A stretch of 64,000 nt of DNA, taken from the NCBI RefSeq assembly GCF_007745175.1, contig NZ_CP036271.1:3794314-3858313 (forward strand), given 5' to 3'. A program made the position numbers and the translations under genes. The notes beneath the pieces were generated by a model. That model was given only the letters and a program-made list of their open reading frames with translations, was not told the DNA's origin and made no database searches. This DNA comes from Caulifigura coniformis. GTDB taxonomy: Bacteria > Planctomycetota > Planctomycetia > Planctomycetales > Planctomycetaceae. Shown one piece after another: positions 48,314 through 57,130 of the stretch (position 1 is its first letter; each line of letters starts with the position of its first letter).

Positions 48314-49381
48314 ATGCTCCGTCCGGTAACGCCTCCGATTGTGCAGTTGGCGGATCGCATCGAAGGCGATATCCGGGAACGGGGTCTGCAGCCGGGCGAC
48401 TCCTATCTCAACACCGCCGAAACGGCGAAAATGTTGAAGGTCGGGACCGCCTCCGCCAACCGCGCCCTCCAGCTGCTGGAGCAAAGGCAGGTCCTCGTCC
48501 GCAGTCAGAGAAGGGGAACCTTCGTGACGGCGCCCGTCACCGTGAAACCGGCGACCCGGCGGATCAACGTGATTGTCGACGAGGCCGCGCTGAAGATGGA
48601 AGGCGTCCTTGCAGACGGCCTCCTGGTCGGGATTCAGAGCGCGATGCCCCACGCCCAGCTGCGGTTCCGTTTCACTCCGACCACGGATGACGCGGAATTC
48701 ATCGAGGGCCTCATCCACGAAGCCCTGCAGTCGAGCCAGCGGGAAGGATTCGTTCTCGTACGCTCGTCGCTGACCGTGCAGCGCCTCGTCGCAAACAGCG
48801 GGTTGCCGGCCGTCATTCACGGGACGGCCCACCCGTCGATTCAGGGAATTCCTTGCGTCGAACGCGATACCGCGCAGGCCGCACGCATCCTGGTCGACTT
48901 CCTCGCCGAGGCCGGCTGTCGGCAGCTGATTCTCCTCCTGAGGCAGCATGTCATGCCAGGCGATCACATTCTCCTCGATCAGGTCCAGCACAGCCTCGCC
49001 GATCGCGACCTGTCCGGCCGGCTCACGGTTCGGTGTCTCCCCCCCGACCTCGAAGTCGTTCGTCACGAAGTGGCGTCGGTCCTCAAACATGCCAGAGACA
49101 AAATCGGCGTCATCTGTCGTTCGGAGCCTTTGGCTGAAGGCGCCCAGGCGGCCGTGGATGTCCGTTCGGTGCGCGCTCGGGGCGGCGCTCCGGTCATCGT
49201 GATGTCCGACTACTATCGATCAGGGCCGGCAGTCGCACGCTGGGCCTATAGCCGGCTCATTCAGTCCCCCGAGGAAATCGGTCGACAGATCGGCCACTTG
49301 CTGCTCGACCAGTACGCCGATCGGCCACCGGTCAGCCAGAGAGTCATCCTTCCCGTCAAACTCGTCGTCCCCGATGCATGA
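48314..49381 (+). CDS. GntR-type regulator with LacI-like sensor domain
   Basis: A 355-residue regulator: an N-terminal GntR winged helix (IVQLADRIEGDIRERGLQPGDSYLNTAETAKML, ASANRALQLLEQRQVLVRSQRRGTFV) followed by a periplasmic-binding-protein-like effector domain of the LacI/GalR type (RRINVIVDEAALKMEGVLADGLLVGIQ through LLLDQYADRPPVSQRVILPVKLV). Such hybrids usually sense sugars or related small molecules. It precedes a DUF1559 gene on the same strand, and both genes have matching operator-like sequences upstream, so that gene is a likely target. Confidence 0.88.
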   Translation: MLRPVTPPIVQLADRIEGDIRERGLQPGDSYLNTAETAKMLKVGTASANRALQLLEQRQVLVRSQRRGTFVTAPVTVKPATRRINVIVDEAALKMEGVLADGLLVGIQSAMPHAQLRFRFTPTTDDAEFIEGLIHEALQSSQREGFVLVRSSLTVQRLVANSGLPAVIHGTAHPSIQGIPCVERDTAQAARILVDFLAEAGCRQLILLLRQHVMPGDHILLDQVQHSLADRDLSGRLTVRCLPPDLEVVRHEVASVLKHARDKIGVICRSEPLAEGAQAAVDVRSVRARGGAPVIVMSDYYRSGPAVARWAYSRLIQSPEEIGRQIGHLLLDQYADRPPVSQRVILPVKLVVPDA

Positions 49382-49402
49382 TGGGCACGATTGACAAGCG
49401 AT

Positions 49403-49433
49403 TTGACACATGGGCAGAATGCACGCATATAAA
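49403..49433 (+). promoter_or_regulatory. possible sigma-70-type promoter of the DUF1559 gene
   Basis: TTGACA at 49403-49408 is followed after 17 bases by CATATA, or after 19 by TATAAA. The predicted start point would fall in operator-like site 2. Planctomycete promoter consensus is poorly known, so this is tentative. Confidence 0.35.
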
Positions 49434-49461
49434 TTTCCGAACAAGTGGAAAGTTATAGTCC
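49434..49461. promoter_or_regulatory. operator-like sequence upstream of the DUF1559 gene (site 2)
   Basis: TTTCCG, six bases, TGGAAA, then GTTATAGTCC. It shares the right half with site 1 almost exactly and keeps the TTTCCG left arm, with the spacer 2 bases longer. A promoter-like TTGACA lies just upstream, so a bound regulator would sit at the transcription start. Confidence 0.55.
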
Positions 49462-49534
49462 TGCATCTTGGAGATCGCCGGATCGGCCTCTCCAACCACA
49501 TCCCGTTCTGCCGCGCTCCAGGGGAGAACTTGTT

Positions 49535-50479
49535 ATGGCCAGTCGCCAGCGTCGCGTCGCCTTTACGCTGATTGAGCTGCTTGTCGTCATCGCGATCATC
49601 GCGATCCTCATCGCCCTGCTGCTGCCCGCCGTCCAGCAGGCCCGCGAAGCCGCCCGCCGCACTCAGTGCAAGAACAACCTGAAGCAGATCGGGTTGGCCA
49701 TGCACAACTACCACGATGTCTTCAGCGTCTTCCCGCCCGGCATCGTCAATATCCGCGGGTGCGTCGCCACCAACGCGTCCCACCTCTGGGGCGGATCCAC
49801 ATTCCTGCTGCCCCAGCTGGAACAGGCGCCGCTCTATAACCAGCTCAATGTCAACGGCTGCAACATCCCCGTCGCGACGACACTCTTTAACGGCGCGGCC
49901 CTCCTGGCCCAGCCTCTCCCCATGTTTTCCTGTCCCTCGGATTCAGGCCCCGCAGTCAATCCCTACTTCCGGGGCTACACGAAGTCGAACTACATGGTCA
50001 GTGAGGCCGTCGGGAACCCCGATACCCGCATCGCCATTCGCGACATGCTCGACGGGACCAGCAATACCCTCCTGCACGCCGAACGCGCCCTCAGGACCGA
50101 CCCCGCTGGAAAACGGCAGACGGGCGGCATCGTCTGGGGACGCACCAACGTCTCCGATTCCTCGTGGAAGTTCCGTTCCGCCTGGCCGATCAACACCCCG
50201 AATCCCACAACCAGCAGCGGCAACAACAGCGTCAGTGGTGACACTGGCTGCGTTCGACATAACGTCAGCAGCAATCACACTGGCGGTGCCCACACCCTGA
50301 TGGGAGACGGCGCGGTCCGGTTCATCAGCGAGAACATCGCCAGTAATCCCGCCGGCACGAGTACGACCGCCTGCGTCTGGGAAACCGCTGCCACGAACAA
50401 CGCCACGTTCGCAGGCGTCGGATTCGTCTGGCAGAACCTGTTCTGCCTCAAGGACGGACAGACCGTCGGCGAGTTCTGA
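49535..50479 (+). CDS. DUF1559 prepilin-like protein
   Basis: A 314-residue protein with the leader [19 protein letters not shown], the DUF1559 block [18 protein letters not shown] and the C-terminal H-x9-DG motif ([17 protein letters not shown]). It is secreted or assembled after prepilin cleavage. GGGGAG lies 9 bases before ATG 49535. It is followed by a small lipoprotein gene, the same pairing as at 8670/7988, and preceded by a GntR-LacI-type regulator whose putative operator lies about 75-100 bases upstream of the start codon. Confidence 0.93.
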   Translation: MASRQRRVAFTLIELLVVIAIIAILIALLLPAVQQAREAARRTQCKNNLKQIGLAMHNYHDVFSVFPPGIVNIRGCVATNASHLWGGSTFLLPQLEQAPLYNQLNVNGCNIPVATTLFNGAALLAQPLPMFSCPSDSGPAVNPYFRGYTKSNYMVSEAVGNPDTRIAIRDMLDGTSNTLLHAERALRTDPAGKRQTGGIVWGRTNVSDSSWKFRSAWPINTPNPTTSSGNNSVSGDTGCVRHNVSSNHTGGAHTLMGDGAVRFISENIASNPAGTSTTACVWETAATNNATFAGVGFVWQNLFCLKDGQTVGEF

Positions 50480-50547
50480 GCCCGCCTGGCCCGGACTTTC
50501 TTTCGTCACCTTTCGCCGACCGACCGTTCGTCTTCTGGCAGACTCCC

Positions 50548-50967
50548 ATGAACCTCCGCCTGCTGCTGGTCTTCGCCAGCCTCTTGTCTTTCACCGGGTG
50601 CGGGCCAGGCCAGGCCTACGAGGGGGCCTCCCGCTTTCCGCTGTCTGGGAAAGTCACCTTCGATGGCAAACCCGTTGACGGCGGATCGATCTCCTTCATT
50701 CCGACCACGGAGTCGAACCGCGTCTCCGGCGCGCCGATCAGCCAGGGAACCTATACGGTTCCTGAAGAGAAGGGGGCCAACGCCGGCGAGTATCGCGTCG
50801 AGATCCGTTGGCCCCAGCCGACCGGGAAGAAGTACAAGGATCCCGACACTCTCGAGATGCTCTCCGAATTCAAGGAGAGCGTCCCGAAGAAGTACAACGA
50901 GCAATCAGAACTGAAAGCCGAAGTGTCCGACGCGAACCGGACCTTCGACTTCGATCTCAAGAAATAG
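50548..50967 (+). CDS. small lipoprotein, carboxypeptidase-regulatory-like fold
   Basis: A 139-residue lipoprotein (LLLVFASLLSFTGCGPG with lipobox Cys) with a single beta-sandwich domain: FPLSGKVTFDGKPVDGGSISFIP, QGTYTVPEEKGANAGEYRVEIRWP, then a Lys-rich tail (VPKKYNEQSELKAEVSDANRTF). It follows the DUF1559 gene by 68 bases. The KYN-S-L-x-x-V-x-x segment recurs at the end of many planctomycete lipoproteins of this type. Probably membrane-attached; role unknown. Confidence 0.88.
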   Translation: MNLRLLLVFASLLSFTGCGPGQAYEGASRFPLSGKVTFDGKPVDGGSISFIPTTESNRVSGAPISQGTYTVPEEKGANAGEYRVEIRWPQPTGKKYKDPDTLEMLSEFKESVPKKYNEQSELKAEVSDANRTFDFDLKK

Positions 50968-50990
50968 CTCGCTGCATCGCCTTGAGCAGT

Positions 50991-51800
50991 TCACAGGCCG
51001 AGCACGTCGGCCATCGTGTACAGCCCCGCGGGACGCCCCGCCAGGAACTTCGCGGCGGCCAGCGCTCCATAGGCGTAGCTGTCGCGGGTATGACCGCGAA
51101 CATAAACCTCCAGCGTCTCGCCCATCAGGCCGAAGAGGATCTGGTGCTCGCCGACGTTGTCCCCTGTTCGCACGGCGTGGTAGCCGATCTCCGTCTGCGG
51201 ACGCTTGCCGGTCTGCCCTTCGCGCCCGTGCGTGTGTCCCGTCTGTCCCATCTCGGCCGCGACAATCTGCCCGAACTTCAGCGCCGTTCCGCTCGGGGCG
51301 TCCTCCTTGAACCGGTGGTGACGTTCGATGATCTCGACGTCCACGCCGTCCGGAATGTCTTTCAACGCCTTCGCCGCCTCACGGACCAGCTTCATCGCAA
51401 CGTTCACCGCCAGGCTCATGCTCGGGGCGAACACGATCGGCGCGAACTGCGACGCCGCGGCGATTTCCTGCTTCTGCTCCTCGTTGAGGCCCGTCGTCGC
51501 GACGACGACCGGGATTCGTCGCTCCGCGCAGATGGCCATCAGCTTGACGGTCGCTTCCGGCGTCGAGAAGTCGATGATCACATCGGTGGAGGACGAAATG
51601 GCCGAAGTGATGGGAACGCCCAGTTTGCCGATTCCCGCGAGTTCGCCCGCGTCCCGTCCGGCCACAGGAGACGACGGCGAATCGATCGCCGAAATGATCG
51701 AAAGCTGGGGATCCTTGGCCGCGAGAGCGACGATGCGCTGGCCCATTCGCCCGGCTGCGCCGTGGACAGTCAATCGGATCAGTGGTTCAACCTGGCTCAT
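50991..51800 (-). CDS. dapB: 4-hydroxy-tetrahydrodipicolinate reductase
   Basis: A 269-residue NAD(P)H-dependent enzyme of lysine/diaminopimelate synthesis. The dinucleotide loop is LTVHGAAGRMGQRIV; VIIDFSTPEA and VVATTGLNEEQ follow; the substrate and catalytic block is IIERHHRFKEDAPSGTAL with the catalytic His and Lys. The C-terminus FGLMGETLEVYVRGHTRDSYAYGALAAAKFL matches the family. ATG 51800 is chosen since earlier in-frame codons are not family-like. It converges on the lipoprotein gene with 23 bases between. Confidence 0.96.
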   Translation of the reverse strand: MSQVEPLIRLTVHGAAGRMGQRIVALAAKDPQLSIISAIDSPSSPVAGRDAGELAGIGKLGVPITSAISSSTDVIIDFSTPEATVKLMAICAERRIPVVVATTGLNEEQKQEIAAASQFAPIVFAPSMSLAVNVAMKLVREAAKALKDIPDGVDVEIIERHHRFKEDAPSGTALKFGQIVAAEMGQTGHTHGREGQTGKRPQTEIGYHAVRTGDNVGEHQILFGLMGETLEVYVRGHTRDSYAYGALAAAKFLAGRPAGLYTMADVLGL

Positions 51801-52190
51801 TGCTCGCAATCCATCTACCCCTGGGCGCGCCCCAGGACACGGGCTGTCGGGCCATGACCCCGCCATCCCCGCATTGAAGCGTGTTCCACCCCTTTTGAAC
51901 ACGCAAACCAATCCCCAATCCCCAATCCCTGAGTACCGAGCCCCCCCGGCGCGCAACCACCCACGCTCTCATGGAGGACTCATGCACATCACCAACCACA
52001 TCCCGGCCCGCCCAGAATGCCTTTTCCCGGAGGGAAACGGGAGAAGAGGGCGAGAAGTACAGCACCACCCATCAAAGCGCACGTCTCGCTCGCTTCCCGG
52101 CAACCCGGACCCTGGCCGGCCCCGAAGACCGGCCACGAATCCCTTCGAACCGCTGAATCCTTGTCACCCGGATACTACACTGGCTCGACC
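51801..52190. other. intergenic region between dapB and DUF58 gene
   Basis: About 390 bases, divergent promoters expected. It holds three copies of AATCCC(C) in a row near 51910 (G-run repeats on the minus strand, possibly quadruplex-forming). No gene is recognised. Confidence 0.45.
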
Positions 52191-53102
52191 ATGGCCGGTC
52201 CCGATCCACGACGCTATCTCCCTGCGGATGTCACCGCGCGGATCTCGCGACTCGAAGTCGAAGCGAGAACCGTCGTCGAAGGCTTCCTGTCGGGCATGCA
52301 CCGCAGCCCCTATTTCGGCCAGTCGATCGAGTTCGCGCAGCACCGCGAATATGCCCCGGGCGACGACACCCGCCGTGTCGACTGGAAAGTCTGGTCGCGA
52401 ACCGACCGCTACTTCGTCAAGCAGTACGAAGAAGAGACGAACCTGACGACTTCGATCCTGCTGGACGGCAGCGAATCGATGCTCTTCGGCTCGGGGGGAG
52501 TGACCAAGTTTGAGTACGGCTCGCGCATTACCGCCGCGCTCTCCTATCTGCTTCTCCGGCAGCACGATGCCGTCGGGCTGACGACGTTCGATGAATCGAT
52601 CCACCACGTCGTTCCCCCCAGTTCGAGGGGAAGCCAGTTGTTCTCGATTCTCTCGGCCCTCGAGGCCGGCAAGCCGTCTAGGAAGACCGACCTGTTCGGC
52701 CTGCTGAGAAGAATTGCCGACGAACGGTCTCAGCGCGGAATCATCGTCCTCATCTCCGACCTGTTCGGGGACCGCGACTCCCTGTTTCGCGGCCTCCGGC
52801 TCCTGCGGCAGCGTGGCCACGACGTGATGGTCTTTCACGTCCTCGACGACCAGGAGCTCGATTTTCAGTACGCCGGAACGACGAAATTCGAAGGGCTGGA
52901 AGAGGCGGGAGAAATCGTCTGCGATCCAAGATCCCTGCGGGATGGCTACCTGGCCGCCATGGACGAGTTTCTGACAGACGTCCGCCGGCGCTGCGCCCAG
53001 ATTGTCATCGACTACCAGACGATCCGCACCAGCGAGCACCTCGATGCAGTGCTGCGAGCGTTTCTGCACCGCCGGACAGCGATGCTGCGAGGACGACGTT
53101 AA
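52191..53102 (+). CDS. DUF58 domain protein (vWA-like)
   Basis: A 303-residue soluble protein with the DUF58 block [46 protein letters not shown], followed by a von Willebrand A-like fold with a metal-site variant LLDGSESM and ISDLFGD. DUF58 proteins usually accompany a MoxR ATPase and vWA membrane proteins; none is directly adjacent here. The function is presumably in assembly or chaperoning of exported complexes. The stop lies 9 bases from that of the convergent TPR gene. Confidence 0.9.
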   Translation: MAGPDPRRYLPADVTARISRLEVEARTVVEGFLSGMHRSPYFGQSIEFAQHREYAPGDDTRRVDWKVWSRTDRYFVKQYEEETNLTTSILLDGSESMLFGSGGVTKFEYGSRITAALSYLLLRQHDAVGLTTFDESIHHVVPPSSRGSQLFSILSALEAGKPSRKTDLFGLLRRIADERSQRGIIVLISDLFGDRDSLFRGLRLLRQRGHDVMVFHVLDDQELDFQYAGTTKFEGLEEAGEIVCDPRSLRDGYLAAMDEFLTDVRRRCAQIVIDYQTIRTSEHLDAVLRAFLHRRTAMLRGRR

Positions 53103-53111
53103 GGCCGATCG

Positions 53112-54008
53112 CTACTCGTTGAAGCCCGCCACCATGTAAGTGCCGGCCGAGGAGTGGGCCGAATGCGTGGAGTGGACGGTGACCGGCACGGGAGCCGGAT
53201 TCACGACAGGACCCGGCAGCGGTGATTCAATGCTCTCCGAGTGCGACGCACGCTGGAACTCGCTGTCATGCACCATGCCGCGATGGGCAGGACGCGAAAT
53301 CTCCGCAAGCAGCAGCCGCGCCTGAGTCAGCTCCGGCTTCTTGGCGACAGCAATCCGCAATTGGTCTTCGGCTTCTTTCAGCCGGCCATCTTCCTTGAGG
53401 ATCACGGCCGTATTGAAGTGAGCCTCCGCGTCGCCGACCGTGCGGATGAAGTGCGGCAACGCCCCTTCGACGTCGCCGTGATGGACCAGGGCCTTGGCCA
53501 GTTCGAAACGGGCCTTGCGGTCGATCGGATCGGCGAGCACCGCACGGTTGTAGCAGTCGATCGCCTCCGGCCAGCGCTTCTGAGATGCGAAATGCTGACC
53601 CAGTGCACACTGCGGAACCGCGGCGTCCGGAGAGATCTGCACCGCCTTCAGGTAGCCCGCCTCCGCTTCGCTCTGGCGGCCGGTCAATTCGTCGATCTGC
53701 GCCAGCCCGATGATGGCGTCCACGTCCTTGGCATTCTTTCGCAGGACAGCCTGGTATTTGTCGCTGGCTTCCTTCAGACGCCCCGTCTCGACCATCCACT
53801 GCGCGTATTTGATCGACAGATCGCGCTCATCGACGAGCTTGTCCGGAACCTGCATGGGCGGCGCGGACTCGATCTTCATCCGCGGCCGCATCCAGGACGT
53901 CACGAGGTTCTGCCCGGGCAGTTTGACCCCGCTGTTCGTGCAGCCTGTGCACGGCACGACGAGCGCGCTGAGACAGGTCAGTCGAAGAATCAACGGGGCT
54001 CGCACCAT
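53112..54008 (-). CDS. TPR repeat lipoprotein
   Basis: A 298-residue protein with a lipoprotein signal (LTCLSALVVPCTGCTNSG) and five or so tetratricopeptide units at about 65-235, for example EASDKYQAVLRKNAKDVDAIIGLAQI, EAEAGYLKAVQISPDAAVPQCALGQHF and EAIDCYNRAVLADPIDRKARFELAKAL. The C-terminal 60 residues are a Ser/His/Pro-rich low-complexity tail. Probably a periplasmic scaffold. No partner gene is evident nearby. Confidence 0.88.
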   Translation of the reverse strand: MVRAPLILRLTCLSALVVPCTGCTNSGVKLPGQNLVTSWMRPRMKIESAPPMQVPDKLVDERDLSIKYAQWMVETGRLKEASDKYQAVLRKNAKDVDAIIGLAQIDELTGRQSEAEAGYLKAVQISPDAAVPQCALGQHFASQKRWPEAIDCYNRAVLADPIDRKARFELAKALVHHGDVEGALPHFIRTVGDAEAHFNTAVILKEDGRLKEAEDQLRIAVAKKPELTQARLLLAEISRPAHRGMVHDSEFQRASHSESIESPLPGPVVNPAPVPVTVHSTHSAHSSAGTYMVAGFNE

Positions 54009-54311
54009 ACAGGCAATCCTTTGCCATCAACGTCGAGAATGTCCACGGAGTCTCCCCACGGAGTCGTGGCGACCCGGCGCAGAACGCGGTCTCGACCGGA
54101 ACATCGGCGCTCTGGACGGCTTGGCTTCAGAGAAGAATTCCACCTGTGACGATTAAGAAGAATTTGTCGCCGAGCAGCGGCGTGACAGCAGGGTCAGCCC
54201 GGATACGCCACCACCGCGGGCGCAGATTCTGCCGTCCGCCCCAACGAAAGACGCCTCGCCCGGCGCTGCGCGGGGCGAGGCGTTGACGTACCCTTGTGTC
54301 CCCGCGTCCGA
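54009..54311. other. intergenic with a terminator-like hairpin
   Basis: About 300 bases without a gene. At 54251-54283 an 11-bp stem (ACGCCTCGCCC / GGGCGAGGCGT, 11-base loop) lies just past the stop of the minus-strand gene at 54312; on that strand it is followed by CTTTCG, a weak T tract. It probably terminates that gene. Confidence 0.55.
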
Positions 54312-54992
54312 TCAGTTGCCGCCGGTCGATGCCGCGGACCCGATCGCCTGGTATTCGATGGTGGGGGGCAGGGCGTTCGTGGCTGCGTTCGTGAAGATCT
54401 GCTCCACCTCGGTCGCCGGACGCCCGAGCGGATGCGTGGCTCGCAGTGTCACGGGCATCGAAGCCTCCCCGCCGGCGTAGCCCGCCAGCGCCTTCTGCAC
54501 GCTCTGCATGCGGACGTCGTTCTGAGCCGTGTCCGGTGCCGTCGAGATGTAAATGTGCCGGTGCTGCGGAGGCGCCTGGGTGAAGATCCAGTTCAGGTGC
54601 TGCTGTCCTGCGCTGTTCAGGAGGTGCGTGCCGGCATCGAAGTGATAGTCGTACATCGTCGTCGCCGCGCACCAGCCGTTGTCCACCTGCGTCTGCAGCG
54701 CGAGGCGGACGTCGTCCCGGTCCTGCACGTTGTACGGGTATGGCCAGTAATGGTTTGCGTGGAACTTGTGGATACAGGTCTGCTCCGGCCCGCAGGGGCG
54801 CGCGAATGGAGGCCAGGCCTTTCCATGGTGGAATTTCTGCCGTTCGCCAACCGGCTCGTCGCTGCGTTGGCAGTAATACTCCGCGGTTCCCCGCTTGGGA
54901 CCTTCTGCGAAGAACGGCCAGCCGGCAAAGGATGCCGTCGGCGATGCAATGGCCAGCGCGGCCACAAACAGACCCTGAGCACGGTTCGGCAC
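54312..54992 (-). CDS. exported hypothetical protein, planctomycete-type
   Basis: A 226-residue protein with a signal peptide (LFVAALAIASPTASFAG). The mature part opens with a Tyr/Cys/His-rich segment (CQRSDEPVGERQKFHHGKAWPPFARPCG, ANHYWPYPYNVQDRDDV) and later carries an OmpA-like stretch: YDYHFDAGTHLLNSAGQQHLNWIF, HRHIYISTAPDTAQNDVRMQSVQ. That order loosely recalls an OmpA_C-type beta-alpha-beta fold, but I cannot confirm it. Function unknown. Confidence 0.75.
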   Translation of the reverse strand: MPNRAQGLFVAALAIASPTASFAGWPFFAEGPKRGTAEYYCQRSDEPVGERQKFHHGKAWPPFARPCGPEQTCIHKFHANHYWPYPYNVQDRDDVRLALQTQVDNGWCAATTMYDYHFDAGTHLLNSAGQQHLNWIFTQAPPQHRHIYISTAPDTAQNDVRMQSVQKALAGYAGGEASMPVTLRATHPLGRPATEVEQIFTNAATNALPPTIEYQAIGSAASTGGN

Positions 54993-55159
54993 GTCGTCCC
55001 CTCCCTGTCCCGCCGACGAACCTGGCTGTGAAGCGGGTTCTGCCGGTCAGCGATCCTCAGCATTGCGCGGCGTACCGCACAGATGCCCCCATCGGAAAGA
55101 TCGGCAATGGAAAAGAGCGATCATGAGGGGAAATCAGGTTGTACAGGGGGCGCCCGCCA

Positions 55160-56035
55160 TCAGCTTTGGCCGACCGACCTGATCAACACGAACTGGTTGC
55201 AGCCCAGCCGGTTCGTCGTCCGGAGGTTGTCGAGTGTGTAGCCGCGGTCCCGGTAGAACTCGAGAATCTCTTCCGGCCTGGCCACTTCGAACGGGTAGCC
55301 GCCGAGCCAGTCGATCCAGTCATGATAGACCGACATTCCCCGGCGGCGTTTGTAGTCGGCGAAGTAGTTGCTTCGCGTCGTCACGCACTTCAGGACGGCG
55401 ACGCCTGCAAACAGCGGAATGAACATCAGTTTCACCAGCGCCCGGCCGACTGGGCCGCTGCAATACAGCTTCTTGATCCGCGTCCAGACGCGCGATTTGA
55501 AGCCTTCGTCGTTGTACAGGGCGATGAACAGCCGGCCGGCCGGATTCACGAGGTCGGCGACGTTCGCCAGTGCGTCCCACATGCGACCCGTGTGGTGCAG
55601 CACACCCCATGAGTAGACGACATCAAACGTCCCCAGGGACTTCAGGAATTCACGGTCGAGGACCGAGGCCTGCTGGACGGTCCACGATGGCGAGTCGGCG
55701 AAGTAACGGCGACGCAGTTCGGCCGTACAGGCCACGGATTGCGGATCGAAATCGAATGAAACAACGCTGGCTCCAAGGCGCTTTGCCGCCAGCGAGAACA
55801 GCCCGCTTCCCGACCCGGCGTCGAGAAACCGCCGGCCCTCGAGCGTGTCGACGCGAAGCATTTCTTTCAGCGACTGTTCCGCCTGGGCGATGCGCGAGTC
55901 ATCGAGCGTTTCGAGAAACGAGGCCCAGTTGCTTCCGAACGTGAAACGTTCTCCCCGGCGGACTTCGTCGTGAAACTGGGCGTCGCTCGTCATGGCGGAC
56001 GGGTGTGTGGATACCAGTGTGGCGGCGTTGGACAT
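55160..56035 (-). CDS. class I SAM-dependent methyltransferase
   Basis: A 291-residue methyltransferase. Motif I is FLDAGSGSGLFSLAAKRLGA, motif II acidic residue in VVSFDFDPQSV, motif IV VVYSWGVLHHTG, and LVNPAGRLFIALYND is motif V/VI. The C-terminal third carries a helical region (YKRRRGMSVYHDWIDWLGGYPFEVARPEEI) seen in methyltransferases of cell-surface or sugar gene clusters. The substrate cannot be told. It lies 45 bases downstream of scpA on the same strand. Confidence 0.88.
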   Translation of the reverse strand: MSNAATLVSTHPSAMTSDAQFHDEVRRGERFTFGSNWASFLETLDDSRIAQAEQSLKEMLRVDTLEGRRFLDAGSGSGLFSLAAKRLGASVVSFDFDPQSVACTAELRRRYFADSPSWTVQQASVLDREFLKSLGTFDVVYSWGVLHHTGRMWDALANVADLVNPAGRLFIALYNDEGFKSRVWTRIKKLYCSGPVGRALVKLMFIPLFAGVAVLKCVTTRSNYFADYKRRRGMSVYHDWIDWLGGYPFEVARPEEILEFYRDRGYTLDNLRTTNRLGCNQFVLIRSVGQS

Positions 56036-56080
56036 GCGGATCAGTGGGCTGCGTAGGCGAAGCTGCGAAGAGAGAACCTG

Positions 56081-56842
56081 TCAGAGCCGATCGCTGACGG
56101 GAAGTGGGGGGCGGATGACGATTTCGCCGAAGTCCTCGTCCTGCTGAGCACGGAAACTGTGATGGCGGAGCAGTTCGAGCACGGCGAGGAACATGCCGGT
56201 GATCTTGCTTCGCAATGTCGTCGAGTCGAACAGCGACGTGAATCGCACCTCTCCCTCGGCGTGCACTCGATTGCCGATCTGCTCGACATAGACGCTGATC
56301 GGCGTTTCGTCGTAGCGGATATGTCCTTCGGGCGCGACATCAGCACGGCGCAGGATCCGCGACAGTGCGCTGACAAGGTCCCACAGTTCCACTTCCTTGA
56401 TCCGGTCGGCGGTGGGATCTTTGGCGGTGGTCGGACGGTCGCCCGCCAGTCGCGGATAGCGTTCCTGCCATTCGTCCGCGCGGGTTTCGAGAGCGACGGC
56501 CGCTTCCTTGAATCGCCGGTATTCCAGCAACTGCTGGATCAGTTCGCTGCGCGGATCGCCTGCACTGATGGGAGGCTCGTCAGCCGACGCTTCGACCTCG
56601 TTTTCCTCCGGCAGCACCATCCGGCTTTTGATCTCGATCAACGTGCTGGCCATGACGACGAAGTCGCCGACCAGGCCGAGATCGAGTTCCTGAAGAACCT
56701 CAATGTACTCCTGGAACTGCGACGTGATTCGGGCGATGGGGAGATGACGGAGGTCGACTTCGTTCCGGCGGACCAGGTACAGAAGGAGGTCCATCGGCCC
56801 GGAAAACCGGTCGAGTTCGACGCGATAGGGAAAAACTTCCAT
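56081..56842 (-). CDS. scpA: segregation and condensation protein A
   Basis: A 253-residue kleisin of the SMC-ScpAB condensin. The N-terminal domain is VELDRFSGPMDLLLYLVRRNEVDLRHLPIARITSQFQEYI, then ASTLIEIKSRMVLP (helix that binds the SMC neck). The C-terminal winged helix is SLFDSTTLRSKITGMFLAVLELLRHHSFRAQQDEDFGEIVI, which contacts the SMC head. The middle linker is acidic and variable. No scpB or smc gene is in the window. Confidence 0.93.
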   Translation of the reverse strand: MEVFPYRVELDRFSGPMDLLLYLVRRNEVDLRHLPIARITSQFQEYIEVLQELDLGLVGDFVVMASTLIEIKSRMVLPEENEVEASADEPPISAGDPRSELIQQLLEYRRFKEAAVALETRADEWQERYPRLAGDRPTTAKDPTADRIKEVELWDLVSALSRILRRADVAPEGHIRYDETPISVYVEQIGNRVHAEGEVRFTSLFDSTTLRSKITGMFLAVLELLRHHSFRAQQDEDFGEIVIRPPLPVSDRL

Positions 56843-56865
56843 GTGCGACCGTCCGTGATGCGCCG

Positions 56866-57087
56866 TCAGCAGTTACGACGTGCCAGGTCATGATATGTCG
56901 AACCGGAAAACGCCACGAGAGCGGTTTGCCGAGCGTCGAATTCGAGAGCAGCGAGGACGGTTATGCGCGTGGTCGGTGCACCCTGCCTCTGCGCCGCCTG
57001 CGCAAGTTCCCCGGTTGGCACGGGGGGACTCTCCCGGCCGAGTGAAATCTCCGGCGGGGCTGGCGGCTGGCTGCCATTGAAGTCCTC
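56866..57087 (-). CDS. possible small protein upstream of scpA
   Basis: A 73-residue frame ending 23 bases before scpA. Its ATG is preceded by a strong GGAGG at 8 bases, which is the main reason to list it. The product (N-terminal Pro-rich, then TRITVLAALEFDARQTALVAFSG) shows no family I know. It overlaps nothing on its own strand and would be co-transcribed with scpA. It may simply be a leader open frame. Confidence 0.4.
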   Translation of the reverse strand, partial: EDFNGSQPPAPPEISLGRESPPVPTGELAQAAQRQGAPTTRITVLAALEFDARQTALVAFSGSTYHDLARRNC

Positions 57088-57130
57088 CATTTCAAGTTCC
57101 TCCATGTGATGGAATGAGGTTGCGCGGAAG

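Noticed and set aside
52164-53069. A minus-strand frame opposite the DUF58 gene
   Set aside because: The plus-strand frame has the DUF58 signature; the antisense frame has none.
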